Part shown: piece by piece, positions 16,144 through 26,381 of the stretch | Layout of the letters: the number at the start of each line of letters is the position of its first letter | How positions within the stretch are numbered: the stretch's first letter is position 1 | Assembly: GCA_964412375.1 (NCBI GenBank) | Contig: CAYPOD010000001.1 | Coordinates: 186,001-250,000 of the forward strand | Origin: CADEDV01 sp964412375 | Lineage (GTDB): Bacteria; Bacteroidota; Bacteroidia; Chitinophagales; Chitinophagaceae | Direction: 5' to 3' | Length of the DNA: 64,000 bases | Program-made: the position numbers and the translations under genes | Notes under the pieces: model-generated | What the model was told of the DNA's origin: nothing | The model's input: only the letters and a program-made list of their open reading frames with translations | Databases searched by the model: none

Positions 16144-16168
16144 ATCCTTCATCATTTGAAGGATTTTT
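16144..16168 (+). terminator. Terminator after tRNA-Ser
   Basis: ATCCTTC (16144-16150) and GAAGGAT (16158-16164) make a 7-bp stem with a 7-base loop, followed by TTTTT on the plus strand. It overlaps the last codon of the minus-strand BNR gene. Confidence 0.6.
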
Positions 16169-17228
16169 ACTTTATACCCAATTTCAGCTTCACATACTTT
16201 ATCTTTTGTCTTTTCCAGGTATAAGTGATATGAATAACTCCATCGGCAGATTGTATCACTGTGGGATAAGAATATTCACCCTCGTCTGACTCAAGGGTAG
16301 CTACCTCTTTCCATTGTAACCCATCTTTTGAAATGGCTACCGCCAAAGGGGAACGGGGTCCGCCCCATTTGCCTTCATATCTCTCTGTAGGATTATAAAC
16401 CAGCAGTTGCCAACCATTCTGCAATGTGACAGCATCGGTGCCGGAATTAGGATTGGACAAATGGATCGTATCTAGATCAGACCATGTTGCGCCATTATCA
16501 TCCGACCAAAGTGATGCTAACCTGTTTTCCATACTACGGCAAAGCAACTGGAGTTTATTGTCCGAATGAACCAGCAGGCTTGGTTGAATGATGTGAAATT
16601 TAATACCATCATTTAATGGCCCGGTTGACAGCCATGTTTTACCGGTGTCTTTCGATATTTCAAGATGCACCTGCCATCTGCCATCTGTGGGATGCTCGGT
16701 ACTGGATGGACAAACTAATCTTCCGTCATCAAGCAGTACAGGTTTATTTTTTATAGGGCCTAACATGCCATCAGGCAAACGAACAGGTTTCGACCATGTT
16801 TTGCCATGATCTGTTGATGTAATCCATTCACCCCACCACTCCACCGGGTCAGCGCCAACTTTATAAAACAACATCAGTGGACCACCTGGATATTGAAACA
16901 GTACAGGATTCCAGCAGGGAAATCTTTTGGAAGAATCCTGTACTCCGTTAGCTACTGAAACCGGGGCTGTCCATTTTTCGTTTTCCATCCGGCTCAGCCA
17001 TATTTCTACATCTTCATGTTTTTCATGTGTGCCGCCAAACCACGCAGCTACTAAACCCGCCGGCGTTTCGGCAATAGTAGAAGCATGACAACTGGGAAAA
17101 GAAGCCGTATCATAAATAAAGGAGGACTCAAGCTGAGTCAACTCAATACTTTTCGGTGATGAACAAGCAAGGTATGCATGTATCAATACAATTAAAACAG
17201 ATAATTTGAACAGGACCTTTTGCATCAT
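16167..17228 (-). CDS. BNR/Asp-box lipoprotein, sialidase-like
   Basis: This 353-residue protein has a lipoprotein signal (lipobox Cys in YLACSSPK). Three Asp boxes are clear: STDHGKTWS, SKDTGKTWL and SDDNGATWS, the repeat of six-bladed sialidase propellers. The beginning (SCHASTIAETPAGLVAAWFGGTH) belongs to the BNR_2 group. A canonical FRIP motif is not seen, so true sialidase activity is uncertain, and other glycosidase activities are known on this fold. It is the last gene of the minus-strand glycan locus, 19 bases after GH125. A double ATG leaves the start uncertain by one codon. Confidence 0.7.
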   Translation of the reverse strand: MMQKVLFKLSVLIVLIHAYLACSSPKSIELTQLESSFIYDTASFPSCHASTIAETPAGLVAAWFGGTHEKHEDVEIWLSRMENEKWTAPVSVANGVQDSSKRFPCWNPVLFQYPGGPLMLFYKVGADPVEWWGEWITSTDHGKTWSKPVRLPDGMLGPIKNKPVLLDDGRLVCPSSTEHPTDGRWQVHLEISKDTGKTWLSTGPLNDGIKFHIIQPSLLVHSDNKLQLLCRSMENRLASLWSDDNGATWSDLDTIHLSNPNSGTDAVTLQNGWQLLVYNPTERYEGKWGGPRSPLAVAISKDGLQWKEVATLESDEGEYSYPTVIQSADGVIHITYTWKRQKIKYVKLKLGIK

Positions 17229-17247
17229 TTTACTGACTTAATATTTA

Positions 17248-18113
17248 TTAAATTTCCAATAATCCTGGTTTTCTCTGGGAGAGATCAAGTATCAGTTCGC
17301 CGAAAATAGTATTGGCCCAGGCAAACCATTTACGGGTGAATTTTGCCGGATCATCCTTATGAAAGGATTCATGCATAAAACCCGTACCGGCATGAGTGGA
17401 TTGCAAAATGCTGACACATTTTTTTATCTCGGCATCATCGGAACTTGTTTGTGCCCGCATAATAATACTCATAGGCCAGATGAGATCAAAACCGGTGTGA
17501 GGGCTACCAACTCCTTCTGCTGCTTTCCCTTTAAAATAAAAAGGATTGGAAGCAGACAGGATCATCTTTCTTGTGTTCTGGTAGATATTATCTGTTTTAG
17601 GAATCAAACCGAGATAAGGCATAGACAGCAATGAAGGAACATTGGCATCATCCATCAGGCTGAAACTGCCAAAACCATTCACTTCATAGGCATACACAGC
17701 GCCGAATTGCGGATGCGTGGTAACAGCATATTGTTTCAACGCATGATGCACCTCCGCAGCAAGGCTTTCACATTCGTTTACCAGCACAGCATCATTGCTT
17801 ATTTTACTGAGCATCTCTGCTGCCTGCCTTAATGATGTCACCGCAAAGAAATTGGAAGGAATAAGAAAAGGAAAGATGGTGGCATCATCACTCGGTCTGA
17901 ACATGGAGCAGATCAGCCCTACCGGGTTCACAGGGTAACCATAACCCTCCAGCGGCACACCATCTGTTGCCCAGTCCGTCAATCGCTGAAACTTATAAGG
18001 GCCTTTATCTTTTTTTCGTTGTTGTTCTTTAAATGTTTTTACAGTAAGCCTGATAGCTTCTTTCCATTGCGCATCAAAAGGAGAAATATCACCTGTCAGT
18101 TTCCAGTAACGAT
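17248..18113 (-). CDS. GH125 exo-alpha-1,6-mannosidase, 5' end lost in assembly gap
   Basis: The reading frame is open from the edge of the N run at 18113 to the stop at 17248, about 287 residues. The text matches GH125 (Mug157-like): WATDGVPLEGYGYPVNPVG, SMFRPSDDAT, FPFLIPSNFF, and later LIWPMSIIMRA. GH125 enzymes remove terminal alpha-1,6-mannose from N-glycans. Family members are about 480 residues long, so roughly 190 N-terminal residues, including any signal peptide, must lie in the gap. The frame begins before the codon at 17982, which is an internal Leu and not a start. Confidence 0.85.
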
Positions 18114-18213
18114 NNNNNNNNNNNNNNNNNNNNNNNNNNNNNNNNNNNNNNNNNNNNNNNNNNNNNNNNNNNNNNNNNNNNNNNNNNNNNNNNNNNNNNN
18201 NNNNNNNNNNNNN
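18114..18213. other. Assembly gap of 100 N
   Basis: The run is exactly 100 N, the usual code for a gap of unknown size. It separates the visible C-terminal part of GH92 from the visible part of GH125. From usual family lengths about 40-50 residues of GH92 and about 190 of GH125 are missing, so the real gap is probably at least 0.7 kb. Confidence 0.95.
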
Positions 18214-20333
18214 TTTCCATTCAATGTGATTGCCTGGATGTATTTATTGGTCTTACTATTGTTCTCAACAGTAACCCGGAAGGTATTGCCGTTGTCCATT
18301 TTTAAAGTTGCTCCATCTACAATGGGACTGCCAAACACATACATGCCGTTGGCAGGATTAACCTGGTAAAACCCAAGGGATGATAACACATACCAGGCCG
18401 ACATCTGCCCCACATCTTCATTGCCGCAAAGACCGTCTGTCCGGTCCGCATACAAACTATCGAGGATATACCGAACCTTATCTGCTGTCTTCCACGGTTG
18501 ACCAGCATAAGCATATAAATAAGTGATGTGATGACTGGGCTCATTGCCATGTGCATATTGCCCTATCAAACCCGTGATGTCTGCAGAGGCTTCTTTACCC
18601 ATATCTCCTTTGGCAATAAATAATGAATCCAGTTTTTCAATAAACGGTTTTTCTCCTCCCAGCAACTCCATCAATCCTTCCACATCATGTGGCACCAGCC
18701 AGGTGTATTGCCAGGCATTGCCTTCGCAAAAATCATCCTTCATGTGTTTGGCCTCAAAGGGACTGAACGGTGTTCTCCATTTATCTATCGCCACCCTGCC
18801 CCTCATGAATCTTGTTTCAGGATTGAAATAATACTGGTAAGCTTTTGCCCTGTTGCTGAAATATTCATAGTCTGCCTGCTTACCCATTTTCTTCGCCATT
18901 TGTGCAATACCCCAGTCAGCAATGGCATATTCCAATCCCATAGCTGCCGATTCCACCATACTGTCCGCAGGAATAAAGCCATACTGTTTTACATAATTCA
19001 TTCCTCTTTCATCCAGCATTGCTGTTGATTTCACCGCCTCAAATGCAAGCACCGTATCAAAACCTTTTATCCCTTTCAGATAAGCATCGGCTATCACATG
19101 AATGCCGCTGTTACCGGGCATGGTGTTGGTTTCGTTCCCGACCAGGTGCCAGACCGGTAATTTTCCCTGCTGCTGATAGATCCACAGCATTGAATTGATC
19201 ATATCCGTTGTTCTCTTTTGCTGCGAGATCGTAAACAAAGGATGTGCTGCCCGGTAGGTATCCCACAATGAGAAAGTGGTAAGATTGGTAAAAGCAGCAT
19301 TGGTATAAACTTTTTTATCAGTACCCCGGTAGTCACCGTTGTGATCGTTAAAGATAGACGGGGCTATCATGGTATGGTACAGTGATGTATAAAAACTCCG
19401 CAGCACCGATGTATCCATTGATTGTATGCTGATCTTTGAAAGCTCATTGTTCCAGGCTGCATCAGCCTGTGAAGTGATTGTTTCAAAATCCCAGTGCGGA
19501 ATTTCTGCCCGGATATTGGCAAGAGCATTCACTGTGCTCACCGGTGAAATACCCACTTTCACTTTTACCTGCTCATCTTTTTCTGCCTGGAAATTTGCTA
19601 TACCTTTTACCATCAGCCCTTCCCATTCTTTGCCTGGTTTCAACAAGCTGTCATCATACACTGCAAATGTTTCTATTGGTTTTGAAAATACAGCTGAAAA
19701 ATAAATACGCTGATCTTTGGCCCAGCCTGTGGAATGACGATATCCTTCGATCGTGGTATCATTCACCTGCCTGATCATTGATTGTGTCACTTTATCCCAG
19801 CCGATACCCTCCTCCAGGTCAATAATAATCCTGGCATCAGCAGAAGCAGGAAAACTATATTGGTGAAAACCTACCCTTTCCGTAGCTGTGAGCTCCACAT
19901 TTATACTATACCGCTTTAATGCAACAGCATAATAGCCGGGTCTTGCCACTTCATCATCGTGTGAGAATAAAGAATAATAACCGCTGCTATAATCGCCGAG
20001 GCTTCCTCTTTTAGGTTTGACCGGGCCGGTGGCAGGCATCAGCAGGATGTCACCGAGATCACCAATGCCGGTGCCGCTAAGATGTGTGTGGGAAAAGCCA
20101 ACAATCGTAGAATCGGAATAATGATAGCCCGAACACCAGTCCCATCCCCTGCTCATATTCACCGGGCCAAGCTGCACAGCGCCAAACGGAACATTGGCCC
20201 CTAAAAAAACATGGCCGTGAAATCCGGTGCCGATAAACGGATCAACAAAAGCAGTAAGCGGATGTTCTTCTTTATTGTTTTTCCCGCAGGAGAACAACAA
20301 TACTGCAATACAAACAAGCAAACCGTTTTTCAT
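18214..20333 (-). CDS. GH92 alpha-mannosidase, 3' end lost in assembly gap
   Basis: About 706 residues are visible, with a lipoprotein signal (LLFSCGKNN). GH92 hallmarks are GTGFHGHVFLGANVPFGAVQ near the N-terminus, the general-acid segment EGNAWQYTWLVPHD and GNEDVGQMSAWYVLSSLGFY. GH92 enzymes are calcium-dependent exo-alpha-mannosidases acting on alpha-1,2/1,3/1,4/1,6 links of high-mannose N-glycans. The last real residues are ITLNG just before the N run; a family length of 740-770 implies a short missing tail. The IVTGN tail that appears if one reads through the Ns is GH125 sequence in another frame. Probably surface or periplasmic. Confidence 0.9.
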
Positions 20334-20365
20334 GGTCTTTATTTTCCTGTTCTGTGATAGATAAA

Positions 20366-22552
20366 TTATTTAAGCCCTGCATTCAATTGCACAGCCGCCG
20401 AAAGCCGAATATCCTGTGAGCTGGCGCCAACAAGAATGTTATACTCACCGGGATAAAGCATCCATTTGTTCTGCTTTAAATCCCATTTACGTAATTCATT
20501 CAGCGGTATGCTGAACTGCACAAGCGACTCCCCGTTTTTTTCTATATGCACACGTCGGAAGGCCTTGAGTTCTTTCAGCGGCATCCGTTCCAGGCGGGGA
20601 TATTGTATATACACCTGCGCCACTTCATCGCCATCCATAGCTCCTGTGTTTTTTATACTGACTGTAAACTGCAATGTATCCTTTGATGATTTAACAATAC
20701 CCGGTTGTTGCTGCCAGGCATAAGCAAAAGAAGTGTAACTAAGTCCGTAACCAAACGGAAACTGCACTTTGCCGTCATAGTAGCGATAGGTTCTCCCCTT
20801 CATTGCATAACTGGCATAGTCAGGAAGATCATTGAAAGACTGGTAAAACGTAATGGGCAACCGGCCAGCAGGAGAAATCTTTCCAAACAAAACATCCGCC
20901 AGTGCATTACCGCCTTGCTCACCCGGGTACCATGCAAGGATAATGGCATCGGCATAGGGTTCGATAGCAGAAATATCAATATTGCTTCCGGCCGTTACCA
21001 CAACAATCACCGGTTTATTTTTTTTCCGGAGTTCTTTCAGCAAGGCAATATGTGCAGCAGGAAGATCCAATGTAAGTTTATCACCACCGTTGGCAGCCAA
21101 AAAAGCATCACCACCTTCACCTTCATACACGGGTGTCAATCCAATTACAGCAATAGTGATATCACTTTCACCGGCAGCCCAGATGCCTCCAAAATGTGTA
21201 GTGTCTGTAAAATCACTGCCCTGGTCATATTGCACAGCCGTATGCGGACCGGCAGCAGCCGTGATGCCTTCAGCAAATGTTACAATGTTACCTGACATAC
21301 CGTGATAATTGGCTACCATCGGATCCATGGCACCTGAGTTGGGGCCCAGCACCATGATGGAACCGTATTTTTTGGCATCCAATGGAAGCAATCCTTTATC
21401 CTGCCCCGGCAGGCGGGCGTTCTTAAGCAGTACCATACTTTGCTGTGCTGCTTTGCGGGCCAGTTCAATATGATAAGGAGAGTTCACACTTTCTGCACCC
21501 AGCTTGCTAAAGGGCACAGACTCCTTATTATCATAAAAACCCAATTTGAACTGTGTTCGCAGCAAGATGGCCAGTGATGAATCAATGTCCCTTTCTGTAA
21601 TGAGCTTTTGCTTGTAAGCCTCCAGCAGGTTTTTCTGGTACAGATCAGAACAATCAAGGTTTACTCCGGCCTTCAACCCTGCTGCGGCAGCCTGCACATT
21701 GTTCTCATAATATTTGTGGAAACGAACCATATCATCCAAAGCGCCGCAATCTGTAACAATATGACCTTTAAAATTCCATTCCTTCAGTAATATTTTTTGC
21801 AGCAAATTATTACTTGCACAGCAAGGCTGATCGTTAAGCCTATTGTATGCACACATGATAGATTCCACTCCTCCATCCACTAATTTTTTAAATGCATACA
21901 AATAGGTTTCCCTTAAATCTTTCTCATCCACCACCGCATTAAAACCATGTCTTCCTTTTTCGGGGCCGCTGTGTACAGCAAAATGTTTCGCTGCTGCAGC
22001 TGTTTTTAAATAACGGGGATCATTGCCCTGCAAACCTTTCACAAAAGCAGCACCCATGGAAGCAGTAAGAAAAGGATCTTCACCATAAGTTTCCTGGCCC
22101 CTACCCCATCGCGGATCACGGAAGATATTGATATTGGGTGACCAGAACGTAAGACCCATATACTGCAAATGCCGCCCCATCGCTGTAGAAAGATTATACT
22201 TAGCTCTTGCCTCCGTAGAGATTACATCAGCTACTTCATACAATAAACTATCATTAAATGTGGCGGCCATGCCGATAGCCTGCGGAAAAACAGTTGCAAG
22301 CCCGGCCCTTGCCACTCCGTGCAGGGCTTCATTCCACCAGTTGTAAGCAGGAATACCCAACCTTGACACACCAGGGCTTCTATAACCTGTCAAAGCGATC
22401 TTCTCTTCAATAGTAAGTCTTGAAAGAAGGTCACTGATCCTTTTTTCAACCGGTTCATTGTTGTTTTGAAAAGGATAAACCGGTTGCTGTGAAGAAACTA
22501 CCAAAGAAAAAAATGTTGCGAAAAACAAAAGATAAACAGAACGATAAAACAT
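20366..22552 (-). CDS. GH3 beta-glycosidase (beta-xylosidase/glucosidase type)
   Basis: This is a 728-residue enzyme from the ATG at 22552. An upstream in-frame ATG (22618) would overlap the fucose dehydrogenase and precede the signal peptide MFYRSVYLLFFATFFSLVV. The N-terminal TIM barrel carries KHFAVHSGPEKGRH and the nucleophile Asp in VTDCGALDDM. An alpha/beta domain (YEGEGGDAFLAANGG) and a C-terminal fibronectin-III-like domain follow, the architecture of GH3 beta-xylosidases and glucosidases. In this locus it could remove beta-1,2-xylose of plant-type N-glycans, but beta-glucosidase activity is equally possible from sequence. Confidence 0.85.
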   Translation of the reverse strand: MFYRSVYLLFFATFFSLVVSSQQPVYPFQNNNEPVEKRISDLLSRLTIEEKIALTGYRSPGVSRLGIPAYNWWNEALHGVARAGLATVFPQAIGMAATFNDSLLYEVADVISTEARAKYNLSTAMGRHLQYMGLTFWSPNINIFRDPRWGRGQETYGEDPFLTASMGAAFVKGLQGNDPRYLKTAAAAKHFAVHSGPEKGRHGFNAVVDEKDLRETYLYAFKKLVDGGVESIMCAYNRLNDQPCCASNNLLQKILLKEWNFKGHIVTDCGALDDMVRFHKYYENNVQAAAAGLKAGVNLDCSDLYQKNLLEAYKQKLITERDIDSSLAILLRTQFKLGFYDNKESVPFSKLGAESVNSPYHIELARKAAQQSMVLLKNARLPGQDKGLLPLDAKKYGSIMVLGPNSGAMDPMVANYHGMSGNIVTFAEGITAAAGPHTAVQYDQGSDFTDTTHFGGIWAAGESDITIAVIGLTPVYEGEGGDAFLAANGGDKLTLDLPAAHIALLKELRKKNKPVIVVVTAGSNIDISAIEPYADAIILAWYPGEQGGNALADVLFGKISPAGRLPITFYQSFNDLPDYASYAMKGRTYRYYDGKVQFPFGYGLSYTSFAYAWQQQPGIVKSSKDTLQFTVSIKNTGAMDGDEVAQVYIQYPRLERMPLKELKAFRRVHIEKNGESLVQFSIPLNELRKWDLKQNKWMLYPGEYNILVGASSQDIRLSAAVQLNAGLK

Positions 22553-22574
22553 TATACTGTCAGATTTATATTGA

Positions 22575-23357
22575 TTACATGATCGCCCTGTCCAAATGCA
22601 CATACCCTCCATCCACATGGATCAGTTGACCCGTAGTATGTGAAGATTGCGTTGATAAAAGAAACGCTACGGTAGCAGCAATCTCCTCTGTTGTTGTCAT
22701 TCTTTTTTCCAAAGGGATTTTTTCTGTAATACTCTTCAGCTTTTGTGCCGGCTCAGGAAAACTTTGAATCCACTTTTCGTAAAGCGGGGTATAACTTTCC
22801 GCTACGATCACCGCATTCACCCGGATGCCATACTTCAGCAGCTCAACAGCCCACTCTCTTGTCAGTGCGTTGCGGCCACCATTGGCAGCAGCATAAGCGG
22901 AGGTTCCTCCCTGTCCTGTTTCAGCCGTTTTGGAACCAATATTCACAATTGCACCTTTAGACAGGATCAGCTCAGGCAAAGCATGATGTACGATGAGGTA
23001 ATAATGAATAAGATTCTTGTGTAGTGATTCAACAAATTTTTCATAACTCCCGTTTTCAAGCCCTACCCCATCATTCACACCGGCGTTGTTAACCACCGCA
23101 TCAATTCTTCCAAACTTTTCTTTCACCTGTTCCACTGCTTTCCGGCATTGCTCCGGGTCGGAAAGTTCGGCCGTTACATAGCCCGCCTTCAAACTTTCTC
23201 TGCTCAGTTCTTCCACGAATTTCTTATTATCTTCTTCATTTCTACCAATGATAACAGGCATTGCTTTCTCTTTTGCCAGCATTTTTACAATACCGGAACC
23301 GATACCTTTGGCGCCCCCGGTAACAATGATCACTTTATTTTCAAGATAAAGATCCAT
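22575..23357 (-). CDS. L-fucose dehydrogenase-like SDR
   Basis: This 260-residue short-chain dehydrogenase has a TGGAKGIGSG cofactor loop (13-22), NNAG (90-93) and Ser142. The Y155-x-x-x-N159 motif has Asn where the catalytic Lys normally sits. The C-terminus HVDGGYVHLDRAIM and segment LTREWAVELL are those of SDRs encoded in fucose clusters of Bacteroidota. The role would be oxidation of L-fucose to L-fuconolactone with NAD(P)+. It sits 6 bases after the lactonase gene. Assignment to this step is by context; the substituted Lys raises a question about mechanism. Confidence 0.7.
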   Translation of the reverse strand: MDLYLENKVIIVTGGAKGIGSGIVKMLAKEKAMPVIIGRNEEDNKKFVEELSRESLKAGYVTAELSDPEQCRKAVEQVKEKFGRIDAVVNNAGVNDGVGLENGSYEKFVESLHKNLIHYYLIVHHALPELILSKGAIVNIGSKTAETGQGGTSAYAAANGGRNALTREWAVELLKYGIRVNAVIVAESYTPLYEKWIQSFPEPAQKLKSITEKIPLEKRMTTTEEIAATVAFLLSTQSSHTTGQLIHVDGGYVHLDRAIM

Positions 23358-23363
23358 GACCCT

Positions 23364-24194
23364 TTATTTCAGGTTATAAAATTCAATGGCATTCAATCCA
23401 AATACTTTTTCCTGCTCCGCTGCTGAAAACAAAGAGAAATACCCCTCCATTATCGCTGCCACATCATCATATCCTGCAGCTACAAGACATACGGGCCAGT
23501 CTGACCCGAACAACAAACGATCTGTACCAAATGCTTCTGCGGCAGCATCTATGTAAGGAACAAGATCGGCGCTTTTCCATTTCTTCCAGTCAGCTTCTGT
23601 TACAAGTCCTGATACTTTACAATATACATCCGGGTACTTTGCCAGTGCAACAATATCTTTCTTCCATTCATTAAATTCACCTTTCCTGATACCGGGCTTG
23701 CCAAGATGATCCAGGACAAATTTCTGACCGGGGCATAATTCCATCAATTTTATGACATAAGGCAACTGATCGGGATAGACAAGAATATCATAAGTGTACC
23801 CCTTTGCTCCCAACACCCGTAATCCTCTCACAAATGAAGGTTCCAGCATCATATCTCTTTTCGTTTCTCCCTGCAGAATATGCCTGAAACCCTTGAGTTT
23901 CGGGAAGAGCTTCATGTAATCTAACCGATCTTCAATATTATCTGCCCGGAGATCTGTCCATCCTATTACAGCTTTTATAAAATCGTTTTGATCCGCCAGT
24001 TCCAGCAGAAAAGAGTTATGCTTTTCATTCTGCTCTGATTGCACGGCAATGCATCCATCCATAGTATTTGCTGCCAGCAACGCTTTTAATTCATCAGGCA
24101 AAAAATTGCGGCGCAGCATATCCATATCATCATTTATCCAGTCATACACAACCGGATCATAATTCCAGAAATGCTGGTGACTGTCAATCCGCAT
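23364..24194 (-). CDS. Amidohydrolase, probable L-fuconolactone hydrolase
   Basis: This is a 276-residue amidohydrolase_2-family protein. It opens with the metal-binding HQHFWNYDP (RIDSHQHFW), has FVLDHLGKPGI around residue 160 and LLFGSDWPVC near 230, where the Asp is catalytic. This is the COG3618 group that opens fuconolactone and rhamnonolactone. Its start overlaps the FAH gene stop by 11 bases, which shows tight coupling with the pathway's last step. It would convert L-fuconolactone to L-fuconate in the cytoplasm. Confidence 0.82.
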   Translation of the reverse strand: MRIDSHQHFWNYDPVVYDWINDDMDMLRRNFLPDELKALLAANTMDGCIAVQSEQNEKHNSFLLELADQNDFIKAVIGWTDLRADNIEDRLDYMKLFPKLKGFRHILQGETKRDMMLEPSFVRGLRVLGAKGYTYDILVYPDQLPYVIKLMELCPGQKFVLDHLGKPGIRKGEFNEWKKDIVALAKYPDVYCKVSGLVTEADWKKWKSADLVPYIDAAAEAFGTDRLLFGSDWPVCLVAAGYDDVAAIMEGYFSLFSAAEQEKVFGLNAIEFYNLK

Positions 24195-25041
24195 TATATC
24201 CTTTTACAGTTTGACGGGCTGTACCCAATCCATCAATACCCAGTTCCATTACATCACCCGGTTGCAGGTAAACAGGGGGATTCATTCCCAAACCCACACC
24301 TGCCGGTGTGCCGGTGGAAATAACATCACCGGGTAACAGTGTCATAAACCTGCTTACATAAGCTACCAGGAAAGGAATTCGAAAGATCAGGTTGGATGTG
24401 CTGCCATCCTGCATCGTCTTTCCGTTCACTGTCAGCCAAAGACGCAAAGCATTTACATCTTTGATCTCATCTTTCGTTACCAGCCATGGACCAAGCGGAG
24501 CAAACGTATCACAACCCTTTCCTTTATCCCAAGTGCCTCCTCTTTCCAATTGAAATTCCCGTTCACTGAGATCATTGTGCACACAATAACCTGCAATGTA
24601 ATCTTCGGCATTTTTCTCTTCCACATAGGAAGCTTTTTTGCCTATCACCACAGCAAGCTCCACTTCCCAATCTGTTTTTAAAGAATCTTTTGGAATGACC
24701 ACGTCATCATAAGGACCGGAAACCGCTGTTGTGGCTTTCATAAAAATGACCGGTTCTGCAGGCGGCGTGGCGCCGGTTTCTTTTGCATGATCAGCATAAT
24801 TAAGCCCGATGCAAATGATCTTGGAAGGTCTTGCAACCGGTGACCCGATCCTGGCATTTGCCGGTACAGGCAATAACTTTCCCTGCTGGTCAGCAACAAA
24901 TTCATTCAATCCCTGCAATCCACCTGAAGCAAAGAATTGTTCATTATAATCATCACAAAACCGGGAACAATCATAGCTGATATTGTCAATAACAACTCCG
25001 GTTTTTTCCTGGCCGGGTGATCCGTATCGTATCAGTTTCAT
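24184..25041 (-). CDS. FAH-family hydrolase, probable 2,4-diketo-3-deoxy-L-fuconate hydrolase
   Basis: This 285-residue protein has the fumarylacetoacetate hydrolase fold: IICIGLNYADHAKE near 77-90, metal ligands in TDWEVELAVVIG (Glu pair) and GYCVHNDLSERE (Asp), and STGTPAGVGLG near 250. In the non-phosphorylating L-fucose route this family cleaves diketo-deoxy-fuconate to pyruvate and L-lactate. Gene order (next to the lactonase, fucosidase and keto-deoxy-fuconate dehydrogenase) supports that assignment over other FAH substrates. Confidence 0.8.
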   Translation of the reverse strand: MKLIRYGSPGQEKTGVVIDNISYDCSRFCDDYNEQFFASGGLQGLNEFVADQQGKLLPVPANARIGSPVARPSKIICIGLNYADHAKETGATPPAEPVIFMKATTAVSGPYDDVVIPKDSLKTDWEVELAVVIGKKASYVEEKNAEDYIAGYCVHNDLSEREFQLERGGTWDKGKGCDTFAPLGPWLVTKDEIKDVNALRLWLTVNGKTMQDGSTSNLIFRIPFLVAYVSRFMTLLPGDVISTGTPAGVGLGMNPPVYLQPGDVMELGIDGLGTARQTVKGYNAD

Positions 25042-25051
25042 TTTTTTTTAT

Positions 25052-26368
25052 TTATTGAGTTTCTAATTGAATAATAGTATCAATCTCATCCTGGTCAATA
25101 TCGTTGATATAAATAAAAACTCCTTCCGGCTGTTGCCTGAATTTTACGGTTTTATTGGTTGAGAAAGTTTTGGCTGATTTAATTTTTGCTTTTACAGATG
25201 GAACGAAAATGAAATCTGCATTGATCTTTTTCAGCATATGAACAAAAAGCGTTTTACCTTTTGCTGTCAGGACACCCCAATCCTGCGGAGGAGTGGAACC
25301 TCCCCTCGTGTCATAAATGGTTTCACCATTCTTCTCCATCCATTTTCCCACTACGGCCAGGGTATCGGTAAATTCTGATTGTATCCGACCATCCGGCGTT
25401 GGGCCTACGTTCAGCAATAAATTCGCATTTCGTCCTGCTGCATTCACCAGCAGCCTGATGATCTGTTTTGATGATTTATAATTCCGGTCATTGATGTTAA
25501 ATCCCCAGCTATTGTTGATGGTTTCGCAAGTTTCCAGCGGAAGACTGCCAACAGCATTGTCCTTTCGATAGCCTGTTTTGTTTTCTCCAGGCAGATCTTT
25601 TTCAAACATTTGCAAGTCTTCACCAGGCAGTGGTGGCATATGATGATTATTACCCACCAATATCTCAGGATTCAGTTTATGAATCAGTGAATACAATTCT
25701 TCATAATGCCAGTCAGCATCCCGCCGGTCCCAATGCCCGTCAAACCAGATACATTTTACATTGGGATATTGGGTGATCAGTTCTGTTAACTGTTTTTTCA
25801 TGAAAGCGATATAGCTTGCCCAATCTGTATTCTCGGGTTTGCCATCAACGATCTTTTTTTCATAACCATAGTCAGGTCTTCCCCAATCAACAAGCGAATA
25901 ATAAAAATGTAGTCCTATACCTTCTTTGGCAGCTTCGGTGGCCAGTTCATGCAGGGGATCTTTTTTATAAGGTGTTGCCTCCACGATATTATAAGAAGAT
26001 GCTGCTGTTTTAAACATGCTGAACCCATCGTGATGCCTTGATGTGATGGTGATATATTTCATCCCGGCTCTTTTTGCCATCTGCACCCATTCTTTTGCAT
26101 CGAAAGCGATAGGATTAAAAAAACCGGCCAGTCTTTTATAATTATCATAGGGTATCTTCTTATGATACATCACCCACTCTCCATCGCCCAGCACACTGTA
26201 AATGCCCCAATGAATGAACAAACCGAATTTCATATCCCGGAACTGTTCCCGGTAAGCAACGTTGGCTGCAGTTGGTTCATACTGCAATGGTGAGTTAATA
26301 TTTTCCTGCGCTGTACAAAAATTCAAACACAGCAACACAGAAAAAAATATAGTCAGTCTTCTCATCAT
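25052..26368 (-). CDS. GH29 alpha-L-fucosidase (first copy)
   Basis: This is a 438-residue enzyme from the ATG at 26368 (or 26365). Longer upstream frames would overlap the SDR and precede the signal peptide RLTIFFSVLLCLNFCTAQ. GH29 features: FGLFIHWGIYSVLGDGEWV, TSRHHDGFSMF, the nucleophile Asp in IWFDGHWDR, and LLLNVGPTPDG near the barrel end. It appears closer to the broad GH29-A type than the two other fucosidases here. It releases L-fucose that the neighbouring pathway oxidises. Probably periplasmic. Confidence 0.88.
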   Translation of the reverse strand: MMRRLTIFFSVLLCLNFCTAQENINSPLQYEPTAANVAYREQFRDMKFGLFIHWGIYSVLGDGEWVMYHKKIPYDNYKRLAGFFNPIAFDAKEWVQMAKRAGMKYITITSRHHDGFSMFKTAASSYNIVEATPYKKDPLHELATEAAKEGIGLHFYYSLVDWGRPDYGYEKKIVDGKPENTDWASYIAFMKKQLTELITQYPNVKCIWFDGHWDRRDADWHYEELYSLIHKLNPEILVGNNHHMPPLPGEDLQMFEKDLPGENKTGYRKDNAVGSLPLETCETINNSWGFNINDRNYKSSKQIIRLLVNAAGRNANLLLNVGPTPDGRIQSEFTDTLAVVGKWMEKNGETIYDTRGGSTPPQDWGVLTAKGKTLFVHMLKKINADFIFVPSVKAKIKSAKTFSTNKTVKFRQQPEGVFIYINDIDQDEIDTIIQLETQ

Positions 26369-26381
26369 TATTATCCGCAGT

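Noticed and set aside
17980..17982. Apparent start of a 244-residue GH125
   Set aside because: The codon is an internal Leu (TTG) and the same frame continues with GH125 sequence to the edge of the N run.
18096..18113. C-terminal extension of GH92 beyond the gap
   Set aside because: The bases belong to GH125 in another frame; continuity is created by the arbitrary 100 N.
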